A stretch of DNA of 64,000 nt from Wenzhouxiangella sp. AB-CW3 (GCF_014725735.1 NZ_CP061368.1:2557225-2621224), one strand, 5' to 3'; shown: positions 48,168-59,656, counted from the first letter of the stretch. Numbers and translations: made by a program. The notes: a model not told the origin generated them from the sequence alone.

Positions 48168-48509
48168 ATGAGCGACAACACACTCACCGAGAAGAAATGT
48201 GTTCCCTGCGAAGGCGGCACCAGCCCGCTGGAGCACGACCGCATCGACCAACTGCTGCCGCAGATTCCCGGCTGGCAGGTCGATGATGCCGGCAAGACGA
48301 TTTACCGGCGCTTCGAGTTCAAGGGGTTCTACAAGACCATGGCCTTCATCAACGCCATGGCCTGGATCGCCAACCAGGAAGCGCATCATCCCGACTTCGA
48401 GGCCGGCTACAACTTCTGCCTGGTGAACTTCACCACGCACGCCATCGACGGGCTGAGTGAGAACGACTTTATCTGCGCCGCCAAGGTCAACGCCCTGCTT
48501 GACCAATGA
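48168..48509 (+). CDS. phhB: Pterin-4a-carbinolamine dehydratase
   Basis: A 113-aa protein with the family signature EAHHPDFEAGYNFC (the two His are catalytic) preceded by IPGWQVDDAGKTIYRRFEFKGFYKTMAFINAMAW. It dehydrates 4a-hydroxytetrahydrobiopterin formed by PhhA, so that the cofactor can be reduced again. The stop overlaps the start of the MoxR gene by 4 bp, linking this pair to the following operon at least transcriptionally. Confidence 0.96.
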   Translation: MSDNTLTEKKCVPCEGGTSPLEHDRIDQLLPQIPGWQVDDAGKTIYRRFEFKGFYKTMAFINAMAWIANQEAHHPDFEAGYNFCLVNFTTHAIDGLSENDFICAAKVNALLDQ

Positions 48510-49462
48510 CGACACCGGCTACGCGCAGCGCGGCACGGCCCGGCGACCTGGCCGATGACCTGGCCCGGGCCCGTGCTGCGGTCAATGAGGTGATTGTCGA
48601 CAAAGCCGAGGTGGTCGACCTGGCCTTTACCGCACTGCTGGCCGATGGTCACCTGCTGATCGAGGACCTGCCCGGCGTGGGCAAGACCACGCTGGCGCAG
48701 GCGCTCTCGCTGGCTGTCGGTGGCAACTGGCAGCGTATTCAGTTCACCAGCGACATGCTGCCGGCCGACATCGTCGGCATCTCAGTGTTTCGGCGCGAGG
48801 ACGAGCAGTTCGAATTCCGCCCGGGGCCGATCTTCGCCAACGTGGTGCTGGCCGACGAAATCAATCGGGCCACCCCACGAACGCAATCGGCGCTGCTGGA
48901 GGCCATGTCGGAAGGCCAGGTCACGGTCGATGGCCACACCCATCTCCTGCCCCAGCCCTTTTTCGTCATTGCCACCCAGAATCCGCTGGATCTGACCGGC
49001 ACCTATCCGCTACCTGACTCGCAACTGGATCGATTTCTGCTTCGGCTCTCGATCGGATACCCGTCGGAGGCCGAAGAGCGCCGCCTTCTTACCGAGCCGG
49101 ACCGCCGCAGCATGCTGGCGTCACTGGAGCCGGTACTCGACCCTGAGCGGGTCACGCAGCTGATCGGCGCCGCAACTGCCCTGCACGTTGCCGATCCCGT
49201 ACTGGATTATGTCCAGGCACTGATCGCGGCAACGCGCTCCCACTCGGCCGTGGCCGCCGGCCTGTCGACGCGGGCGGCGCTGGCCCTGATCCAGTGCGCC
49301 CGGGCCCACGCCCTGGTACTGCGACAGGATTTCTGCCTGCCCGACAACGTCAAGCAGGTGTTCCCGGCGCTTGCCGCCCACCGTCTGCAACCGGTGGCCG
49401 AATCGGGCCTGGACGGTGCCGACCTCGTCAACGAAATCCTGGAACAGACGCCCGTCCCCTGA
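48506..49462 (+). CDS. MoxR family AAA+ ATPase
   Basis: A 318-aa ATPase with Walker A LIEDLPGVGKTTLAQAL, Walker B VVLADEINRATPRTQSALLEAMSEGQVTVDG, sensor 1 VIATQNPLDLTGTYPLPDSQLDRFLLRLSIGYP and the MoxR C-terminal helical domain. MoxR proteins act as chaperones for assembly of metalloenzymes or envelope complexes together with a DUF58/von Willebrand-type partner. Such a partner is encoded immediately downstream, followed by a transglutaminase-like protein; the three-gene set is widely conserved. The specific client is unknown. Confidence 0.95.
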   Translation: MTTPATRSAARPGDLADDLARARAAVNEVIVDKAEVVDLAFTALLADGHLLIEDLPGVGKTTLAQALSLAVGGNWQRIQFTSDMLPADIVGISVFRREDEQFEFRPGPIFANVVLADEINRATPRTQSALLEAMSEGQVTVDGHTHLLPQPFFVIATQNPLDLTGTYPLPDSQLDRFLLRLSIGYPSEAEERRLLTEPDRRSMLASLEPVLDPERVTQLIGAATALHVADPVLDYVQALIAATRSHSAVAAGLSTRAALALIQCARAHALVLRQDFCLPDNVKQVFPALAAHRLQPVAESGLDGADLVNEILEQTPVP

Positions 49463-49463
49463 C

Positions 49464-50438
49464 ATGCCGTCGCTTGCCACTTCGGGGCTTACATCCAATC
49501 TGCGCCGGCGCTGGCAGGCCACCCTGGATCACTGGATCCGGCGACGCGCACCGGCTCACCCTCCGCTGGAGCTGGCCTACCGTCAGATCTTCATCCTGCC
49601 CACCCGCTTTGGCTGGATGCTGGGCGTATTGATGGGCGCCATGCTGATCGGCAGCCTGAACTTCAACAACAATCTGGGGCTGCTGACTACATTCATCGTG
49701 GCCGGCCTGGCCGTCAACTCCATGCTGATGGCGTTTCGCAACCTGCACCGGCTCGGCGTGCGTGGCGGGTCGGCGCAACCGGTGTTTGCCGGACAGGAGG
49801 TCCGCTACCGGCTGACGCTTTTCGCGGCCGACGGCCGGCCACGACCATCGCTGCTGGTCGGCCGGGCCGATCAACCAGCCGGCGCGTCCGTCCCGGGAAA
49901 CAGCACCGAGGTCAGCATGCCGCTGCCCACCCGTCGCCGCGGCTGGCACCAGCCCGGTCGGATACAGATTGCCACCACGCATCCTCTCGGACTGTTCCGG
50001 GCCTGGGCCTGGATCTGGCCGCAGCAGGCCTACCTGGTCTGGCCGGATCCCGCTCCCAACCCGCCGCCACTGCCGGGTAGCGGCGCCGGCACAGGAGATC
50101 GACAGCGTTTCGAGCGCAGCGAAGGCGAAGACTTCTACAGCCTGCGTGAGTGGCGTGAAGGTGACCCGCTGCACCGCATCGCCTGGAAGGCCAGCCAGCG
50201 TCATCGCACCCTGCTTTCCAGGCAGTTTCGTCGCGCGACCTCGCCGGAACTGGTGCTGACACTTGATCAAGCCGCAGCCTCCGATCTGGAAACACGCATT
50301 CGCATCGTTACCGCCTGGATTCTTCAGGCCGATCAGGAAGGCCGCCGCTGGATGCTGCGCCTCAACCACGAGGAGATCGGCCCGGACCAGGGCACCATGC
50401 ACCGCAACTCCTGCCTGCGCGCACTGGCCGAGCTGTGA
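49464..50438 (+). CDS. DUF58 domain protein
   Basis: A 324-aa protein beginning 1 bp after the MoxR stop. Two close membrane segments occur at about residues 42-80 (FGWMLGVLMGAMLIGSLNFNNN; LLTTFIVAGLAVNSMLM). The DUF58 hallmark near residue 230 is FYSLREWREGDPLHRIAWKASQRHRTLLSRQF. A von Willebrand-like C-terminus follows (ELVLTLDQAAASDLETRIRIV). It is the usual membrane partner of MoxR ATPases. The next gene starts inside its stop (GTGA), so MoxR, DUF58 and TgpA are made together. Confidence 0.92.
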   Translation: MPSLATSGLTSNLRRRWQATLDHWIRRRAPAHPPLELAYRQIFILPTRFGWMLGVLMGAMLIGSLNFNNNLGLLTTFIVAGLAVNSMLMAFRNLHRLGVRGGSAQPVFAGQEVRYRLTLFAADGRPRPSLLVGRADQPAGASVPGNSTEVSMPLPTRRRGWHQPGRIQIATTHPLGLFRAWAWIWPQQAYLVWPDPAPNPPPLPGSGAGTGDRQRFERSEGEDFYSLREWREGDPLHRIAWKASQRHRTLLSRQFRRATSPELVLTLDQAAASDLETRIRIVTAWILQADQEGRRWMLRLNHEEIGPDQGTMHRNSCLRALAEL

Positions 50439-52447
50439 AGGAATTCGAACATCTGCCAACACAGACAGTCGCGTGGGCCGTGGCGGCGCTTCTGATGGCA
50501 GCGGCACCCCACCTGATGGCCATGCCGCCGTGGATCGCGGCATTGATTCTGGCCGCCACCGGCTGGCGCCTGATGGCTGCCCACCGTCGCTGGCGACCAC
50601 CCCCGCGCTGGCTGAGAACCGTGCTGACACTGACCGCGGTTGCTGTCGTCCTGGTCGGACTGGGCGGCTGGGGCCGGCGAATGGCCACCACCCTGCTGTG
50701 TGTCATGCTCGCAGCCAAAATGATGGAGATGTTTCGACTGCGTGACCTGCGCATGGTGGCGGCGGTATGTTTTTTCCTGATTGCCACGCAGTTCCTGTTC
50801 AACGAACGTCTGATCTACCTGCTGTATCTGGCAGCCGGCACCATGGTGGCGGTCGGCGCACTGGTCCAGGCCCAGCGGCACGAGGATGCCCGGCTTCAGG
50901 GATTACCCGAAGCCCCCGGCGATCATCGTTTCCTGCTGCGCCACGCTGCAACCATGATTCTTGCCGCACTCCCGGTCGCCCTGACGCTGTTCGTGCTGTT
51001 TCCCCGCCTGGCCCAGCCCCTCTGGGGGCTGCCGGAACAGGTCATGGATGGCCGTACCGGGCTGTCGGACAGCATGTCGCCGGGAAGCATTGCCAACCTC
51101 TTCCAGGATGAATCTCCGGCGTTTCGGGCCGAGTTCGAAAACGGTCCACCACCGCCACAGGACCGCTACTGGCGCGGTCTCGTTCTGTGGCAGTTCGATG
51201 GCAACACCTGGCGACGATCACGTATGGCCGCCGAGCAACCGCCAGTGCCCGTGCCAGACGGGGAACGGTCGCTGGACTACCGGATCCAGCTCGAGCCGCA
51301 CGAGCAGCGCTGGCTGTTTGCCCTCGATCACCCGGTCGGAGCGCCCTCGGAATCGCGGATCACGATGGATTACCAGATCATCCGCCAACGTCCGGTTACC
51401 ACGCTGACTCAGTACCAGATCACCAGCAACCCGCAGTTCACCGACATGCCCAGATTGCACGACAGCGTGCGCCAGCAGGCCCTGGGCATGCCGCCGGACC
51501 GCAATCCACGCACCCGTGATCGCGCCGAAGCGCTGCGCGAACAATACCCTGACGACCGAGACCTGATCCAGGCCGTGCTGCAATGGTTCAACGAAGAGGC
51601 CTTCTACTACAGCCTGGAAACCACTCCGACCGGTCGCCACGGCGCCGACGAATTCCTGTTCGATCTGCGCACCGGCTACTGCGAGCACTATGCTTCGGCC
51701 TTTGCCATTCTGATGCGCATGGCCGGCATTCCCACGCGCGTGGTCATCGGCTACCAGGGCGGTGACTGGCAGCCGGGTGGCGGCTACCTGCTGGTTCGGC
51801 AATCCGACGCCCACGCCTGGACAGAGGTCTGGCTGGAAGACAACGGATGGACCCGGGTCGACCCGACCGCGGCCGTTGCCCCGGATCGCATCGACCACGG
51901 CTCGATGAGCGTCATGGAGGGAGGCCGGCACCTGCTCGATACCGACTGGCTGCGCCAGCTGCGAAATCGCTACGACCGGCTGCAGCATCTGTGGAACCGC
52001 TGGATTCTGGGCTTCGATGCCGACCGCCAGCAGCGCTTCATGGAACGGCTGGGCATACCCGATGGCGGCGCAACAGCCCTTGGCCTGCTCATGGTGCTCG
52101 CACTGAGCCTGGTCATCGGGATTGTGACCCTCGTGGCCCTGCGCGGGACGCTGAGGGAGCGCGATCGGCTCATGCGAGCCTGGCGACGCCTGGAACGCCG
52201 CCTGCGACGTGCCGGCATCCATCGCCGAACCGGCGAGACGCCCCTGGAGCTGCTTGAACGTGCAAGTATTGCCATGCCGGCAAGCGCCAGAGAACTGGAG
52301 CAGCTTTCCGCCACTTTTGCCCGTGCCCGTTACGGGCAGGCAAGTCAGTCCGATCGGGACTCCTTCATCGAGCTCGCTTCACGCTTCCGAACGAGCAACG
52401 TGATAGAACCAACTTTTCAAAATGACGTCCAAACAGGCGTTTCCTGA
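50435..52447 (+). CDS. TgpA-type membrane transglutaminase-like protein (DUF3488/transglutaminase core)
   Basis: A 670-aa protein from GTG 50435. About five N-terminal membrane segments (residues 8-190) precede a large periplasmic domain with the transglutaminase catalytic triad: Cys in DLRTGYCEHYASAFAILMRMAGIPTRVV, His in SDAHAWTEVWLEDNGW and Asp in TRVDPTAAVAP. One more membrane helix (about residue 553, LGLLMVLALSLVIGIVTLVAL) and a cytoplasmic DUF4129-like tail follow. It resembles Pseudomonas TgpA, an essential periplasmic transglutaminase-like protein. Its place after MoxR and DUF58 is the conserved arrangement. The substrate is unknown. Confidence 0.93.
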   Translation: MKEFEHLPTQTVAWAVAALLMAAAPHLMAMPPWIAALILAATGWRLMAAHRRWRPPPRWLRTVLTLTAVAVVLVGLGGWGRRMATTLLCVMLAAKMMEMFRLRDLRMVAAVCFFLIATQFLFNERLIYLLYLAAGTMVAVGALVQAQRHEDARLQGLPEAPGDHRFLLRHAATMILAALPVALTLFVLFPRLAQPLWGLPEQVMDGRTGLSDSMSPGSIANLFQDESPAFRAEFENGPPPPQDRYWRGLVLWQFDGNTWRRSRMAAEQPPVPVPDGERSLDYRIQLEPHEQRWLFALDHPVGAPSESRITMDYQIIRQRPVTTLTQYQITSNPQFTDMPRLHDSVRQQALGMPPDRNPRTRDRAEALREQYPDDRDLIQAVLQWFNEEAFYYSLETTPTGRHGADEFLFDLRTGYCEHYASAFAILMRMAGIPTRVVIGYQGGDWQPGGGYLLVRQSDAHAWTEVWLEDNGWTRVDPTAAVAPDRIDHGSMSVMEGGRHLLDTDWLRQLRNRYDRLQHLWNRWILGFDADRQQRFMERLGIPDGGATALGLLMVLALSLVIGIVTLVALRGTLRERDRLMRAWRRLERRLRRAGIHRRTGETPLELLERASIAMPASARELEQLSATFARARYGQASQSDRDSFIELASRFRTSNVIEPTFQNDVQTGVS

Positions 52448-52467
52448 CCATTGTTTCCTGACCATTG
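52440..52467 (+). repeat. 14-bp tandem duplication across the TgpA stop codon
   Basis: TTTCCTGACCATTG occurs twice back to back (52440-52453 and 52454-52467). The first copy contains the TGA of the transglutaminase gene and the second duplicates it. It looks like a recent slippage duplication; no element is associated. Confidence 0.9.
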
Positions 52468-52482
52468 AAACGAGGGCTTATC

Positions 52483-53040
52483 ATGCCGACTCCGCTGCGT
52501 TCCATACCCGCTGTCATCCTGATCCTCGTGCTGGGCGCCCTGGCCACTGGCTGTGCCACGGTTCCGGCGCCACTGGCCGGCGACTATGCGGAGTTCCACC
52601 CCGACCAGGCCACCGAGCGCTCTACCGGAGCCCGGGTTCGCTGGGGCGGCACCATTGTCGATACCCGCCCCGGGCCCGAGACTACCTGCATCGAGATACT
52701 GGCCCGCGACCTGGACCGCAACAAGCGCCCTCGATCCACCGATCAGGCCCGCGGGCGCTTTCTGGCCTGCCGCGATGGCTTCAAGGACCCGGCCGTATTC
52801 GTCGATGGTCGCGAGATTACCGTTACCGGCCGCCTGACCGGTTTTGTCGACGGCAAGATCGGCGAGTTCGAGTACCGCTACCCGCGAGTCGATACCGATG
52901 TCCTGTATCTGTGGGCTCCGGCGCGGGACGTGGTTCATCACTACTACGACCCGTGGTGGCACAGCCCGTGGTATCCCTACTACCACCCCTATCGCGGACC
53001 GCGCACCCGGGTATCGGGCCACGTCATCATCCGGCGCTGA
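52483..53040 (+). CDS. Slp family outer-membrane lipoprotein
   Basis: A 185-aa protein with lipoprotein signal [16 protein letters not shown] (Cys about residue 24). The Slp domain follows: [63 protein letters not shown] and [18 protein letters not shown]. The C-terminus is rich in His, Tyr, Trp and Pro (about residues 150-170) and could bind metal or be exposed. E. coli Slp is a carbon-starvation outer-membrane lipoprotein. Here the gene stands alone between the TgpA operon and lexA. Confidence 0.9.
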   Translation: MPTPLRSIPAVILILVLGALATGCATVPAPLAGDYAEFHPDQATERSTGARVRWGGTIVDTRPGPETTCIEILARDLDRNKRPRSTDQARGRFLACRDGFKDPAVFVDGREITVTGRLTGFVDGKIGEFEYRYPRVDTDVLYLWAPARDVVHHYYDPWWHSPWYPYYHPYRGPRTRVSGHVIIRR

Positions 53041-53066
53041 CCTTACGAGCGGACTACCCCGCGCGA

Positions 53067-53086
53067 GACTGTTTTTTGATACAGTT
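53067..53086 (+). promoter_or_regulatory. LexA box upstream of lexA
   Basis: GACTGTTTTTTGATACAGTT contains CTGT-N8-ACAG (53069-53084), the canonical core of gammaproteobacterial LexA sites. It ends seven bases before ATG 53093, so the message is leaderless or nearly so and LexA should repress its own gene. Confidence 0.85.
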
Positions 53087-53092
53087 CCGTGC

Positions 53093-53725
53093 ATGGAGCT
53101 GACCGCTAGACAACGCGAGATACTGGCGTTCATCGAGCAGCGCATGGATCAGGACGGCATGCCGCCGACCCGTGCCGAGATCGTCGATCATTTCGGATTC
53201 GCATCACCCAATGCCGCCCAGTGCCACCTGAGGGCCCTGGCCGCCCGGGGTGCCATTGAGCTGCGCCCCGGCACCGCGCGCGGCATCGTCCCGGTGCGCT
53301 CGGGCCGGCCAACCGTCCGCGACGCACTCACCCTGCCGGTCATTGGTCGCGTTGCCGCGGGTTCACCACTATTGGCGGTGGAGAACCGCGAGGATGAAGT
53401 ACGCGTTGATCCGGGACTGTTTCAACCCCGCCCCGACTACCTGTTGCGCGTTCAGGGCAACAGCATGACCGGAGCCGGCATAGAGGATGGCGACCTGCTG
53501 GTCGTGCACCGTACCCCCGAAGCCCGCAGCGGACAGATCGTAGTCGCACGCATCGACAACGAGGTCACGGTCAAGCGCTTGCAGCGCCGTGGCCGGGGCA
53601 TTCGCCTGCAAGCCGAGAACCCGGACTACGACGACCTCCGCGTCACACAGGTACATGATATTGCGATCGAGGGCCTGGCGGTGGGCGTGATCCGCAAGCA
53701 GATCACGCGGAATCAGTCAGGCTGA
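53093..53725 (+). CDS. lexA: SOS repressor LexA
   Basis: A 210-aa repressor/protease. The winged-helix DNA-binding domain is [52 protein letters not shown]. The self-cleavage site is Ala89-Gly90 in [10 protein letters not shown]. The catalytic dyad is Ser124 in [10 protein letters not shown] and Lys161 in [11 protein letters not shown]. It should repress SOS genes including dnaE2 in this window, whose promoter has a matching box, and itself. The start at 53093 gives the standard family N-terminus. The 3' end overlaps the convergent omega-amidase gene by 13 bp. Confidence 0.97.
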   Translation: MELTARQREILAFIEQRMDQDGMPPTRAEIVDHFGFASPNAAQCHLRALAARGAIELRPGTARGIVPVRSGRPTVRDALTLPVIGRVAAGSPLLAVENREDEVRVDPGLFQPRPDYLLRVQGNSMTGAGIEDGDLLVVHRTPEARSGQIVVARIDNEVTVKRLQRRGRGIRLQAENPDYDDLRVTQVHDIAIEGLAVGVIRKQITRNQSG

Positions 53726-54510
53726 TCGGTCAGCGAAAAACGATCGGCATCACCCAGGAAGGCGAACTGACGACGATAGTCTCTGAGCGGCGACCGTTGG
53801 AGACGAACCCTGGCCACGTTTTCCGGGGCGCCGAGTTCCAGCAGGAGCTGCCCCTCCATCGACCAGGCCACCGAACAGCCCGGGTAGGGAATGTCATTGC
53901 CATCGACACCGCTGCGATTGACCCCCACCACGTAGGCTTGGTTTTCGATGGCACGGGCCTTGAGCAGGCTGCGCCAGTGATCGGCACGGGGCGCCGGCCA
54001 GTTGGCCACGTACAGTTGCAGATCGAAGTCCCGGTCGTTGCGACACCAGACCGGAAAGCGCAGGTCATAGCAGACCTGCAGGTCGATGCGCCAGCCCAGC
54101 CATTCGACCACGGTTGGCCGTTCGCCCGCGACATAGCGCTCATCCTCGCCACCGTAGGCAAAGCGATGACGCTTGTCGTAGAACCAGCGGCTGCCCTCGG
54201 GCGTGACAAAGACCATGCGGTTGCGGCGCTGCCCCGGCTCGCTCTCGATGACCAGGCTGCCGCACAGTGCGGCCCGGCGGGCACGTGCCTGCTCCTGCAT
54301 CCACTGCACGCTCGGCCCGTCCATGTCCTCGGCCGGCTGCCCGATATCCCCCAGAAAACCCGTGGTGAAGGTTTCAGGCAGAACATACAGATCGCAACCG
54401 GGCTGACGATCCATCAATCGGGCCAGATGCGCACGGTTGCTTTCAGGATCCTGCCAGAACAGATCCGCCTGGATCAGTGCCAGATCTATTTCATCACGAT
54501 GCTGGACCAT
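53713..54510 (-). CDS. Carbon-nitrogen hydrolase, omega-amidase (YafV/Nit2-like)
   Basis: A 265-aa nitrilase-superfamily enzyme. The Glu-Lys-Cys triad is in [26 protein letters not shown] and [33 protein letters not shown] and [11 protein letters not shown] follow, as in YafV. It would hydrolyse 2-oxoglutaramate or 2-oxosuccinamate to the keto acid and ammonia, repairing dead-end products of transamination. It is encoded 8 bp after the DUF455 gene, and both follow icd, suggesting one transcript. The link to 2-oxoglutarate metabolism is consistent with icd. Confidence 0.92.
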   Translation of the reverse strand: MVQHRDEIDLALIQADLFWQDPESNRAHLARLMDRQPGCDLYVLPETFTTGFLGDIGQPAEDMDGPSVQWMQEQARARRAALCGSLVIESEPGQRRNRMVFVTPEGSRWFYDKRHRFAYGGEDERYVAGERPTVVEWLGWRIDLQVCYDLRFPVWCRNDRDFDLQLYVANWPAPRADHWRSLLKARAIENQAYVVGVNRSGVDGNDIPYPGCSVAWSMEGQLLLELGAPENVARVRLQRSPLRDYRRQFAFLGDADRFSLTDQPD

Positions 54511-55320
54511 AATCCGAATCAGCTCCCCAAGGCCTGCAGGCGATCGAGTTCGGGCTCTGTGAAGCCGGCCCGGCGGCGTGCCGGCAGGTTGAACGGCCCA
54601 CGCAACTGGTCGGCGAAGTACTGCTTGAGGAGCGATTCAAAAGTCGGGTCGGGATCAACCCCGCGCTCCTGGCAGCAGTGACGGAACCAGCGACTGCCGA
54701 TGGCCACATGCGCCTCTTCTTCCTCGAGGATGACCTCGAGCAGCGCTACGGTTTTTGAATCGTCGACCTGGCGCAGTCGATCAATCATGCCCGGGGTTAC
54801 ATCAAGGCCCCGGGCCTCAAGTACGCGCGGTACCAGTGCCATGCGAACCAGGACATCATGGGCGGTTTTCTCGGCCATGTCCCAGAGACCATTGTGGGCG
54901 TCGAGCTCACCGTAGTCCGAACCCAGCTCAATCAAGCGCTCGCGAAGCATGCGAAAGTGACGGGCCTCGTCATGGGCCACCCGCAGCCAGTCGCGGTAAT
55001 ACTCATCCGGCATGCCGTCGAACCTCAGGGCGGCATCCAGCCCGAGATTGATGGCATTGAACTCGATATGCGCGATGGCATGCACCAGGGCAATCCGGCC
55101 TTCCACTGTGCCGAGGCGGCGGCGTGGAAGGTCGCGTGGACTGATCAGGCGCGGTCGTCCGGGCCGGCCGCTGGGCAGCAGGCCCGGTGGTCCGGGATCG
55201 CGCGGGGCCCATTGCCCCGACGCAATCCGCTCGGCCAGTTCATCGACCAGACGGCACTTCCGCTCGGGATCGGCCTCGGCCAGCGCGCTGCGGGCCAGCG
55301 ACCAATCCTCGAGGGCTGTA

Positions 55321-56574
<1,254 letters not shown>

Positions 56575-56651
56575 CTTTCATCCTCTTAACGCGAAATGGC
56601 GTAGTCTACCATTGCCGCGCCCCGGTACGCCGTCCGAACTGAGCCCGAAAG

Positions 56652-57341
56652 ATGCCAGCGGAAACCCGACACCGCTCGATCATGCTGCCTGTTGTCATCA
56701 GCTCGCTGCTGTTACATGCCGCGATTCTGCTGCTTCCGCAGCGCCAGTGGCCGGGGGCGGTCGACACCCCGGAACCTCGCTCCATTCATCTGTTGCCGGC
56801 ACCAGCGGCACCCGAGCCGGCCCTTGAACACCCGGTCGAACCGCGCAGCCCTGAAACCCGGACCGAAAGCCAGCCTGTACCGGACACCCAGCCGCCACCG
56901 GATGAGGCTGAACAAGCCGCAAAAGATGTCAGCCCGGAACAACCGACCACCCACCGAGCGGCCGATCTGCATCGGCAGGCACTGGAACAGGCCCGGGAAG
57001 TTCCGGCTGATACCGCCGAAGAAGGCAGTCACCTCCGCTTTCATGGCACGCCCCGGCTGCCTGGCGCTCCAGGTCGGCTGAACGAGCAATTGGGCACCGT
57101 ATCGTCGCGCGTTGATCGCTGGCAATCTACCGACGGCAGTTACCAGGCCCGCACCGTGCTCGGCGACGGAAGCGTGATCTGTACTTCGATACGCGCTCCG
57201 ACCATGCAGGAGTTCTTCAATCCCTGGATGTCGGCCGCCGTGGCCATGCACCGCCGATGTGGCCGGGAACGGCCAGAGCCATCCGATACCGACGACCCGT
57301 GGCAACGACCCGTATCCCGCGGGGCCAGGCCTTCTGAATGA
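56652..57341 (+). CDS. Proline-rich single-pass protein, TonB-like architecture (unidentified)
   Basis: A 229-aa protein. One membrane segment at about residues 10-27 (IMLPVVISSLLLHAAILLL) is followed by a Pro/Glu-rich stretch (residues 35-100) as in TonB or TolA-like proteins. A short C-terminal region with two Cys (VICTSIR; HRRCGRE) comes last. It lacks a recognisable TonB C-terminal domain, and no ExbB/ExbD genes are near. It is divergent from icd and convergent with the E1 gene. The coding call rests on consistent membrane and proline pattern; the function is unknown. Confidence 0.68.
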   Translation: MPAETRHRSIMLPVVISSLLLHAAILLLPQRQWPGAVDTPEPRSIHLLPAPAAPEPALEHPVEPRSPETRTESQPVPDTQPPPDEAEQAAKDVSPEQPTTHRAADLHRQALEQAREVPADTAEEGSHLRFHGTPRLPGAPGRLNEQLGTVSSRVDRWQSTDGSYQARTVLGDGSVICTSIRAPTMQEFFNPWMSAAVAMHRRCGRERPEPSDTDDPWQRPVSRGARPSE

Positions 57342-57359
57342 ACAGCGCCGGTCGCGAAC

Positions 57360-59594
57360 TCAGGTAATGACTCGCCTGCAGGCCTCCAGCAACTGGTTTT
57401 CGCTGGCCAGGACGAGATTGGCGGCTGCGCCCAGGGGCACATAGCAATCGACACCCGTGATGCGTACGACGCGACGGTCGGCCACACCGGCCTCAACCAG
57501 CGCGGTGACCACGGCCTCGCCCATGCCACCATCGGGCCGTCCTTCGTCGAACACGACCACCGCCGAGCATTCTGCCGCATGCCGGGCCATGGAACGACGA
57601 TCCATGGGCTTGAGCCAGCGCAGATCCATCACACGCACACCGACTTCGTATTCCTGTGCCATCTGGCGGGCGCAACGCAAGGCCATGGGTACACCGTTGC
57701 CATAGGTGATGACCAGGACGTCCTCGGATTCCTCGTTGTAGACGCGCGCCTGCCAGGGAGTCAGGCACTGGCCGGGCGGCGGATAGGGAAAGTTCCACAA
57801 GCCGTCATCTTTCTCGTGCAGGTCCTTGGTCATATACAGCGCGATCGGCTCGAGAAACGCCGATATTCGTCCGTCGACATGAGCCAGGGCCGTCATCGTT
57901 CTGAGCATCATGGCCGCATCATCGCCGCGCGAGGGGCAGCCAATGACCAGGCCGGGAATGTCGCGCAGGGCGGCAATGCCATTGTCATTGTGGAAGTGAC
58001 CGCCAAAGCCCTTCTGATACCCCAGGCTGGCAATTCGCATCACCATCGGGTTGCGGAACTGGCCATTGGAGAAGTACTGCAGCGAACAGGCCTCGCCACG
58101 TATCTGGTCACAGGCATTGTGGAAATAAGCCAGGTACTGGATCTCGGGAATCGGCAGGTAACCCATGCTCCCCAGCCCCTGGGCCAGACCGAGAATCGTG
58201 GTCTCGTCCAGCAGCGTATTGAACACGCGGTGCCCCCCGAAACGACTGGACAATCCGCGGGTGACGGTATACACCCCGCCCTTGCGCGCGACATCCTCGC
58301 CGAAAACCAGCGCCTCCGGGTACTGAACCATCAGGTCGGTGAGCGCCTGGTTGATCTGTATGGCCAGGTGACGCGGGGGGCGCTGCTCCGGCAGCATCGC
58401 CTCGCTGCCGAAGATATCGATACGCGCCGCTTCGGGCACCTGCCTGGATGCGGCCTCGATGACATCACGGCGCGACAGCGGCGCAAGCGGTGCGACAACT
58501 TCTTCCAGCGTATTCAGTCGGCCCGCGCCGTCGGCCTGATCCGCCTCATCCAGACAGCGCTGATGCAGCGCCTGGTATCGGCTTCTGATCTGCCCGGGCG
58601 TCATCAGTCCGCGCGCCACGATCAGCTCGGCCGAACGCAGCAACGGGTCGGCTTTCTCATCGGCCTCCAGTTCGGCCGCCGGCCGGTACTCGATCTCGAA
58701 ATCGGTTCCGGCATGCCCCATCAAGCGGGTGGTTCTCAAGTGCAGGAACACCGGCCTGCGCCGCTCGCGACACTCGCTGACCGCCCGCTCGACCACCGGC
58801 CAGCCCGCGGCCAGATCCAGGCCATCGGCATAGTGATAGCTGATGCCATGCCGCTTCGACATGCTCTCGGCCACCCAGCGCGCCGGGGTGGGCACGGAAA
58901 TACCGATACCGTTGTCCTCGCACACCATCAGCAGCGGCACCGGCAGGTTCTGATGGCGACTCCAGGCCGCACTGTTGATGGCCGACTGAGCCGTGGCATG
59001 GTTGAGACTGGCATCACCAAAACTGCAGACCGCAATAGCGTCACCGGGCACCGGCAACTCGTGCTGACCGCGGCCGCCGCGCGCGATGGCCAGGGCCGTG
59101 CCCAGCGCTTTGGGCAGGTGACTGGCAATGGTTGATGTCTGCGGCAGCACCCAGAGCGGTCGGCTACCCCAGACCTTGTGACGCCCGCCCGAGGCCGGAT
59201 CGGCCTTGGCAGCGGCAAAGGACAGGCAGGTATCGCGGACAAAGTCCATGTCCTCGACCTTGCGATAGCGCTCGGCCACGAACGCACCGGAGCGGTAATG
59301 CAGAAACGCCGGATCGGTATGGCGGGTCAGTCGGCCAAGCATCGCATTGCCTTCATGCCCGGACGAGCCGATGGTGTAAAACACCTTGTTCTCGCCACGC
59401 TTGATGCGAGCCATGAGATCGATCTGGCGCGACACGAGCTGGCTGTCGAACATCTCCAGCAAATCCGCATTGGGCAGGCCCGGACAGTCGGACACGGGCA
59501 CCCGACCGTCTTCGATGGCAGCCAGATGATCGAGAAACTGCTGGTCAATGACCTCGGCGCGGTTGATGTTGCGGGCGTTGGGTGATGCGGTCAT
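57360..59594 (-). CDS. 2-oxoacid dehydrogenase E1, alpha and beta subunits fused
   Basis: A 744-aa thiamine-diphosphate enzyme. Residues about 1-370 are the alpha part (YTIGSSGHEGNAML, YRSGAFVAERYRK, TPP motif SFGDASLNHATAQSAINSAAWSRHQNLPVPLLMVCEDNG). After a linker, residues about 400-744 are the beta part (QALTDLMVQYPEALVFGEDVARKGGVYTVTRGL and GLAQGLGSMGYLPIPEIQYLAYFHNA). The TPP motif reads GDA instead of GDG. Fused E1 proteins of this kind act in branched-chain or related 2-oxoacid oxidation. No E2 or E3 genes are in the window, so they must be encoded elsewhere. Its 3' neighbour is convergent. Confidence 0.9.
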   Translation of the reverse strand: MTASPNARNINRAEVIDQQFLDHLAAIEDGRVPVSDCPGLPNADLLEMFDSQLVSRQIDLMARIKRGENKVFYTIGSSGHEGNAMLGRLTRHTDPAFLHYRSGAFVAERYRKVEDMDFVRDTCLSFAAAKADPASGGRHKVWGSRPLWVLPQTSTIASHLPKALGTALAIARGGRGQHELPVPGDAIAVCSFGDASLNHATAQSAINSAAWSRHQNLPVPLLMVCEDNGIGISVPTPARWVAESMSKRHGISYHYADGLDLAAGWPVVERAVSECRERRRPVFLHLRTTRLMGHAGTDFEIEYRPAAELEADEKADPLLRSAELIVARGLMTPGQIRSRYQALHQRCLDEADQADGAGRLNTLEEVVAPLAPLSRRDVIEAASRQVPEAARIDIFGSEAMLPEQRPPRHLAIQINQALTDLMVQYPEALVFGEDVARKGGVYTVTRGLSSRFGGHRVFNTLLDETTILGLAQGLGSMGYLPIPEIQYLAYFHNACDQIRGEACSLQYFSNGQFRNPMVMRIASLGYQKGFGGHFHNDNGIAALRDIPGLVIGCPSRGDDAAMMLRTMTALAHVDGRISAFLEPIALYMTKDLHEKDDGLWNFPYPPPGQCLTPWQARVYNEESEDVLVITYGNGVPMALRCARQMAQEYEVGVRVMDLRWLKPMDRRSMARHAAECSAVVVFDEGRPDGGMGEAVVTALVEAGVADRRVVRITGVDCYVPLGAAANLVLASENQLLEACRRVIT

Positions 59595-59656
59595 GGTGGT
59601 TCAGTTGCTGGGGTTCAGGGGTGTGTGGGGGGTGATGTGGAATGGGCGATTCAGAT

